From Gymnopus androsaceus JB14 (Eukaryota > Basidiomycota > Agaricomycetes > Agaricales > Omphalotaceae): a stretch of 25,506 nucleotides of DNA. Positions 20,526-25,506 of this stretch are shown in pieces (positions within the stretch are counted from its first letter, which is position 1; each line of letters begins with the position of its first letter). The position numbers and the translations under genes were made by a program. The stretch is taken from NCBI GenBank assembly GCA_009733575.1, contig ML770015.1, positions 1-25,506 of the forward strand, read 5' to 3'. The notes under the pieces are model-generated. The model worked only from the letters and a program-made list of their open reading frames with translations, made no database searches and was not told where the DNA came from.

Positions 20526-21227
20526 TACATCAGCAAAACCTGGGTGTACTGCACAGAACTGCACAGTTCTGTGCAGCACCCATAGCACCCATAGCACCCA
20601 TAGCAAGGTACCCATCTGTGCAGAACTATGGATTGCTATGGACTGCTATAGGTTGCTATGGAATGTACCGGTTTCGAGGCATTTGATTGTGGAATGGCTC
20701 TATTCAATACAAATATATATTAATCTTTTGAATTGCTTCGTTGCACTTTGCAAGACCAAAATTGGATGAAGGAATCATAAAATCATATTATTGTACTAGT
20801 CATAGTAGGAATAGCGAAACTAGTAGAACTATTAATATAACTACATATCTGTAATAATACTAGTATATATCATAGGTGGTGACCCGCACGCTGTCAGAGA
20901 CATTGCTTAAATGCAACTACATGCCAAATTCCAAACCCAAGTGGCTCAGGATTGACTTGAGGGGGGGGGGAAAAAAAGAGCTCGTCGAAGTCTAAGTTAC
21001 GACAATGCATTATATAGTGTTGGCGGGAGAAACCAACAGCTGTCAAGCGGCGAAAATGATGCCAAAATGGGTTGACAGCTGCATTGACAGCTTTGTGATC
21101 CCGTAGAAACTCATAGCAAGCCATAGGAACCCATAGCAGTTCATAGTTCTGTGCAGGACTATGGCTGCTATGACCCGCTATGGCTTGCTATGGCTCCTAT
21201 GACCATCTCACAGGTTTTGCTGATGTA
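20526..21227. repeat. Central segment bounded by a perfect 17 bp inverted repeat
   Basis: TACATCAGCAAAACCTG at 20526-20542 is exactly inverted at 21211-21227. Inside are many CTATGG / CCATAG blocks and CTGTGCAG sites near both edges, so the two-fold symmetry continues imperfectly inward. A G9A7 run lies near 20960. No gene is supported; the minus-strand frame 20894-21124 is short and featureless. Confidence 0.7.
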
Positions 21228-21539
21228 CTACAGTGGAACTACTAATACTATACGAGTATTGATATTCCTATAGTACTATTATAAGTACTAGTACACAAGT
21301 ACTAGTCTGGCACATTGATAGTTCTAAAGTACTATTCTAATGTACTAATACAAGTACTAGTCTGACTTATTGATACTTCTTTAGTACTAATCTAAGTACT
21401 AGTCCAAGTCATAGGTATTTCTAATGTACTAATAAGTACAAGTACTAGGCCCACTTATAAAGGGGCCTCTAAAATCATCAAAAATGTCGAAAATGTTATG
21501 GGGGCCCTTGCTGCCCTTATGGACTCCATATTGTATAAT

Positions 21540-21709
21540 GATTTGTAGTATATGGATTCCATGTTGTAGTATATGGATTCCATAATGTAGTATATGGATT
21601 CCATGTTGTAGTGTATGGATTCCATAATGTAGTATATGGATTCCATGTTGTAGTGTATGGATTCCATGTTGTAGTATATGGATTCCATGTTGTAGTGTAT
21701 GGATTCCAT
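21540..21709 (-). repeat. Right-arm tandem array, 8 units of 21 bp
   Basis: Inverted counterpart of the left array, with eight units of the same ATGGAATCCAT-bearing 21 bp repeat read on the minus strand. It is half as long as the left array, so the arms have changed length since they formed. Confidence 0.9.
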
Positions 21710-22255
21710 ACTGTATAATAATTTGTAGAATATAGATTCTCTTCACTGTAATACTTTCCATACACTGGATGCAACATTGCTTCCTAAATATTTTCGATAT
21801 TTTTTTATGATTTTTTCAGTAATTATAGGATCAGATGACCAAGTTTAATTTTTTTTGTCACATATGTCACACATGTCACACCTTTTCCCTTATGACTGTC
21901 TGTATTTTTCATGATTTTACAGGTGTTATGGAATCAGATGACTAACTTTAATTTTTCTTTACACATGTTACACATGTCACACATGTCACACATGCTCCCC
22001 TACAACCATCAAACATAGTCCTACATATGTATACATAGGTCCTTGGAATCCACTGTCAAGCTGTACAATAGTGGCACTGGAATCCATTGGTAAGGAGTGC
22101 CAGAGGTCCTGGCCCCATGGAATCCATGTTGAGCCCTGGAATCCATGGTTAGGCCTGGAATCCATGGCCTTGGATTTCCATAGGATTTACATCTTATTAG
22201 ATACTGGATTGTTACACTTTGGACTATCTAACTTGTTAGATTTTAAGGCAGCCTG

Positions 22256-23310
22256 GAATGTTTGTGACAACATCTTGTCGGGCAAGGCCAAGGTCATGGT
22301 TGCCAGAGGTTTTGATGATATCAATGAAGAAGGTTCTTATGAGTTCGCTATGGGTTGCAATGGAGATGTCTAGACCAACTGCAAGTACTCGCGCAGGGGT
22401 GAGTTCCTTCGTCTTCCGCTCTAGTTCTTTTACTGATTCGCATTACAGTTCATGGCACAAGGTAGTGGCATGCACATTGTCATGAGCGTGAAGACTGCTT
22501 TGGAACTTGGTTGCCTTGTTCGTTGCATTTTGGCTTCACCTCTACTTCTACGTACATCTTTGCTTCTTTTGACTTTTAGTTTTAACTCATCTCTTCTACT
22601 AGTGACAAGGCTGGCCGATCTGTCCCTGTTCCTGGTCGTGGACTGCTTACCGTCACTCAAGAAATCCCTTCAAAATGCCTTCTTCCTATTCTTGATATTG
22701 CCTATTGCTCCACCAACTCTCCTTCCGTCGCACATAAGTCTTGCAATGGCTTGCTCATGAACAAACACAATTACAGGATGAGATTGAGGCTCAGAAGGCC
22801 TCTGGGGAAACTGTTGACAAGGAGTACTATTCGTCAAGAGTGGCTGCAATCAAGCAAGAAGCTGCACATCAGGAGAAGGAGGCGCTCGCTACATATGGGA
22901 TGCTAGAAGGAAGTGATCCTCACATTGCTCCTCTGCGCTGAGCATTGGCTGTATGGGGTCTGACCATTGACGGCATCAATGTCCTTTCTATTCACGGTAC
23001 CAGTACGCAGGCCAACGTTAGTTTACAGCTCAATCTCTACATTTTGCTTTTACTGATGTCCCAAACAGGAGGAGAACAAGACTCATTTTTGGAACTTGAT
23101 TTTCAAGAACCTTGGTCGAACTCCAGGTAACATTGTTTCTATTGTGGCTCAGATGAGTCTTGATCTCGCTGAGTCATTCAGAGGTTTGTTTCTTTTCCTT
23201 TACTTTGCTAAACATAATTGATCATTGTACTGTAGACTGTTGCAATTGCTTTTGCTCAAGCTTCAAAATATCTTTGCCTTGGAGCGAGCGCCTTTTGCTG
23301 TTCACAATGA
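22256..23310 (+). pseudogene. Fatty acid synthase pseudogene, 3' portion: KS fragment fused to the PPT C-terminus
   Basis: Continues the synthase beyond the inserted element. Seen: CDNILSGKAKVMVARGFDD, EEGSYEF, EMSRPTASTRAG, SVKTALELGC, SVPVPGRGLLTV, WLAHEQTQLQDEIEAQKASG, ALATYGMLEGSDP, VLSIHGTSTQAN (the ketosynthase HGTST with its His) and NLGRTPGN. It then jumps directly to SLSHSE and TVAIAFAQASKYL, the end of the phosphopantetheinyl transferase domain. Introns are retained at 22399-22448, 22552-22602, 23017-23068 and 23184-23235. Lesions: about 13 codons lost between two GAGTTCGC repeats near 22343; frameshifts near 22350 and 22535; TGA at 22939-22941 (probably from CGA, Arg); and loss of the rest of KS and most of PPT at about 23160. 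A final stop at 23308-23310 may be close to the original end. Confidence 0.92.
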
Positions 23311-23943
23311 TCCTCAATTGTTTGCATCAAACTCAATACATCTTTACTTGGTTTACGACACATTGTTTGCATTGGACTCTACTTTGCATAGGATTTTGGT
23401 GTACGTTTCCTTTTCTCTTTTTCTCCTCATTTGTTCTTGCAACTAACAGCCCTTTTAGGGCAGCCAACATCCTCACTACACCTTTTGCACTTCCTCAGAG
23501 ACATCGAAGCAAAAAGCACTATAACTCAATCAAAATGGACTTGTGGTCTACAGCGCACGATAGCTATGACATGGAGTTCTACAAACCGGATTGGCTAGGG
23601 GAGGTCATTATTTGAAGGATGTGCTTGGTGCTGGATTTGTATTTTTCTTGGGAGGATTGAAGATTTTTTTTTGTATTATAGTTTCAATTCGTGATGTATC
23701 TTGTTGGCTTAACTGTATATAGTCTGCTTTATGGATAAAAATTGCTGTGCGTTTGACCTCAATTAGGTCTTTGCATGAATCACTTTGATCACCCCAAAAG
23801 TTCTTTGCCGAACCGGGGGTAGCTCGGCCGGAAGTTTTTGCAAACCCTTATGTAAGATCTGATCTCGGAGAGATGCGATTTGGCGCCGTCCTGGTCCTTT
23901 CTTTTCTCCCCTCATGTAACCTTCCAACCAACGAGCTCCGGTA
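23311..23943 (+). other. Spacer downstream of the synthase pseudogene; one short open frame
   Basis: T-rich DNA that could be 3' flanking sequence. A 26-codon frame at 23535-23615 (MDLWSTAHDSYDMEFYKPDW, ending GEVII) has a favourable CAAAATGG start context, but it is too short to call and may be a remnant. A GC-rich imperfect inverted repeat lies near 23815-23840. Otherwise nothing recognised. Confidence 0.4.
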
Positions 23944-24200
23944 TCTATCCTGAACCAATCTCATACTGAACTTCAGGCTGTACTCAGCCGATTTGAACTT
24001 CACCTTTCGCCAAACTTGCAGGCTATATTCAGCCGCTATACAACTCTTGCCAGTCTCTCTCTACATCCCGAAGCCCTTTCATATCATACTGCAGCATCTT
24101 TAAATGAATTTCTTGCTATCAACACCAATTCTGGGCTGGATTCCAAATCTTTTCCTTTTCGACATAACTTGCAGGCTGTACTTAGCCGCTATGATTCTTC
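23944..24200 (+). repeat. Hairpin repeat cluster IV
   Basis: GGCTGTACTCAGCC is at 23976-23989, paired 45 nt later with GGCTATATTCAGCC at 24021-24034, and there is a further GGCTGTACTTAGCC at 24174-24187. The lead-in CTATCCTGAACCAATCTCAT matches the lead-in of cluster I (about 7433), so this is the same module and not a chance hairpin. CTTGCAG again precedes the second and third motifs. Confidence 0.82.
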
Positions 24201-24359
24201 TTTTCCAGCTAGAGCATGTGTATACAATTGCAGCACTTCTTGCATGCCACTTTGACATTGACATACCAGGTAAACATCTTTAGAGTTACATTGACTTTGA
24301 ATTCACAATATATCTTTTCTAGCAATACTCAGCTTCAAATTTCAATCCAACTCATATAC

Positions 24360-24800
24360 CCAAGTATCTTATTTAAGTCTTGCTCGCATGGTTTTGAAAA
24401 CCCTGCTTCAATATGCATGCTCTTTGCATGGGTATGTTCTCAGTAAATCTTTCCTGCTTATATCTCACTGATGCTACTTTTTTCCTAGACACGTTATGCG
24501 GGTTTCAGGGTTCAAAATTGATCTGCATCGCCGCCAGCAAGGAGCTCAGCTGCTTCAGGACTTCACTGGATTATATCCCTCTTTTGACTTTGGTGTGTAT
24601 TTCGATCCCTGTCATTGGATTCCATTATTTTAACAATCCCTTTCGTTTAGCTTTCCCATAATATTGAGTGCACGATCCACCAATATTGCGCGTTGTACAC
24701 ACAATCAGGTCCTGTCAGCTGCTGCCGATCTTTCAGCAGAGTGTACGCAGCCGCATTCCATGGATACTTGGGTAAGCCTTATCCGGGCCAATGATCAAGT
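24360..24800 (+). repeat. Segment paralogous to 13246-13600
   Basis: Diverged direct copy of the block upstream of the synthase pseudogene. Shared landmarks in order: CTTATTT, GCATGGT, CTTCAGGAC, GTCATTGGATT, CTTTCGTTTAGCT and GGGTAAGCCTTATCC. This copy has extra sequence around 24433-24550 bounded by GGTATG and CTAG, which could be an intron. Ancestral gene unknown. Confidence 0.6.
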
Positions 24801-24925
24801 GGCTCTTATGTTTAAACGCCGATTGGATCCTCTCTTCTTTCAGTCTGTCCTCAGCCACTAGTCCGTCAACTTCTTGAATGTTTTGTATTTGAATGCTTGA
24901 CTGGCAGGCTGTACTCAGCCGCATC
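24738..24925 (+). repeat. Hairpin repeat cluster V, partly degenerate
   Basis: One perfect GGCTGTACTCAGCC at 24907-24920 and two decayed forms: GTCTGTCCTCAGCC near 24843 and GAGTGTACGCAGCC near 24739. No gene in the stretch; about 24926-25080 holds nothing recognised. Confidence 0.65.
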
Positions 24926-25086
24926 CTTGGACCTTTTCTTACACAGTGGAATCCACCGGTGAATGTCACTATTGTGCATTAGACGGTGCTGGTATCTCCC
25001 TGCCTTTGTGAACTATTCGACCAGTACCTCTATTTTTATCTTTCATTTGCGTAGTACATACATGATCCACCGTCACATGACCTCGG

Positions 25087-25094
25087 TTATATAC
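25087..25094 (+). promoter_or_regulatory. TATA-like box upstream of the ATG at 25172
   Basis: TTATATAC lies about 80 nt before the proposed start codon, followed by a pyrimidine-rich leader (CTTTGTTCTCTTTCATTCC), a common fungal core promoter layout. Inferred from position only. Confidence 0.4.
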
Positions 25095-25171
25095 ACTAAC
25101 AACGAGTAACGTTCTTTGTTCTCTTTCATTCCTTTGCTCCCTTCTTTTTGTTACTGTTTTGGCTCCTCGAT

Positions 25172-25506
25172 ATGTCCGGCACAAAGCGTTCCAGCAGTGA
25201 GAAGGTGCAGGAGGCTAAGAAGCGTAAACCAGTTGACCCGCAGTCTACCAGCACCTCCGCGACCAAAAAGTGAAGAACGACTGACCCGCAGTCTACCAGC
25301 GGTACCTCCGTAACCAAAAAGCCTAATGCAGCTGCAGCCTCCAGTTCCTGTACAATGCGCAGTGGAGGCGCAGTGCAAGCGCCCCCACCGGCAGCTAGAG
25401 CCACTGCCAAGTCTAAATCTAAACCTACACCTATACCTACACCCAAACGCAAAACTTCCACATCCAAATGCACGGCCACGAACAAGTTTAATGCTGCGTA
25501 CATTCA
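25172..25506 (+). pseudogene. Start of an unrecognised basic, low-complexity protein gene, with an in-frame TGA; runs off the window
   Basis: The ATG at 25172 opens MSGTKRSSSEKVQEAKKRKP, a Lys/Arg-rich stretch that could act as a nuclear localisation signal. TGA at 25271-25273 stops the frame after 33 codons, but the same frame is open from there to the window end and keeps the same composition (Ser, Thr, Pro, Lys, Ala). The flanks of the stop are a direct repeat: GACCCGCAGTCTACCAGC occurs at about 25227 and 25288, each followed by an ACCTCCG block and ACCAAAAAG. The stop would be Arg if it derives from CGA. It may be a recently broken gene, or one in which an upstream short frame is translated. 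No family recognised. Confidence 0.5.

Larger units (their letters stand above)
18087..22255. mobile_element. 4.17 kb non-coding giant inverted-repeat (foldback) element inserted in the synthase ketosynthase region
   Basis: The ends are inverted copies: CAGGCTGCATTAAAATC at 18087 and, read from the other strand, CAGGCTGCCTTAAAATC from 22255 inward. Nearly identical arms continue for several hundred bases (18087-18360 against 21985-22255, only a few differences seen), then through matching tandem arrays, then through AGTACTAGTC-rich DNA toward a central segment. No protein-coding gene is visible; the identical peptides readable near each end only reflect arm identity. The flanks repeat TTGTGACA (18076-18083 and about 22262-22269), which the intact synthase should have once, so an 8 bp target duplication with slightly imprecise ends is possible. 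That size would suit hAT- or KDZ-type transposition. Near-identity of the arms suggests recent insertion or arm homogenisation. Confidence 0.85.

Noticed and set aside
18095..22246. TTAA on both sides as a piggyBac-type TTAA target duplication of the large element
   Set aside because: Inverted similarity continues outward past TTAA through CAGGCTGC, so TTAA is inside the terminal repeats; kept only as an alternative in the target-site finding.
22071..22373. Open frame of 100 codons starting MALESIGKEC, with a matching minus-strand frame at 18086-18271
   Set aside because: It is the arm of the inverted repeat read through into synthase codons; the twin frame exists only because the arms are identical.
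25126..25503. Minus-strand open frame of 125 codons rich in Leu, Val and Gly
   Set aside because: Antisense shadow of the Ser/Thr/Pro/Lys-rich + frame that has a promoter-like upstream region and a normal start context.

Overview
The window looks like transposon-rich DNA of a mushroom-forming basidiomycete (Agaricomycete). The evidence is dense 45-60 nt GT-AG introns, a Kyakuja-Dileera-Zisupton (KDZ) family transposase, a DUF6532-like gene, an Ulp1/C48 protease of the mobile-element-associated type, and a fungal type I fatty acid synthase whose FAS1-like and FAS2-like halves run together as one chain. No tRNA, rRNA or CRISPR array was seen. Exon limits were read by eye from splice signals and frame continuity.

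Layout. 29-2788 (+): C-terminal 770 codons of a KDZ transposase, nine exons, open throughout, followed by an AT-rich tail packed with GTTTAA hexamers. 3103-5103 (+): DUF6532-like gene with a well-preserved C-terminal half and a probably broken N-terminal half. 5733-7371 (-): Ulp1-like cysteine protease with its catalytic residues intact but no visible 5' end. 7435-9390: two clusters of a short hairpin repeat surrounding a beta-tubulin pseudogene. 9503-12117 (+): unrecognised gene with a charged middle and a basic tail, carrying one frameshift and one stop. 12119-13600: microsatellite, palindromes and a 156-168 bp tandem array built on the same hairpin. 13650-23310 (+): fatty acid synthase pseudogene, multiply disrupted and split by a 4.17 kb non-coding element (18087-22255). 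23311-25506: more hairpin repeats, a segment paralogous to the region upstream of the synthase, and the start of a basic low-complexity gene.

How the parts relate. Nothing here reads as an operon or pathway. It reads as a graveyard and nursery of mobile DNA. Two housekeeping genes (beta-tubulin and fatty acid synthase) lie as intron-bearing broken copies, and both sit directly downstream of clusters of one undescribed 14 nt hairpin, GGCTGTAYTCAGCC, with about 20 copies in the window. The 4.17 kb element inside the synthase is a giant inverted repeat whose arms carry many palindromic TGGAWTCCA sites. It was itself hit by a 604 bp element that left a perfect 9 bp target duplication. Many stops and missense changes in the pseudogenes look like C-to-T or G-to-A changes, several at CpG, which would fit methylation-linked or RIP-like decay.
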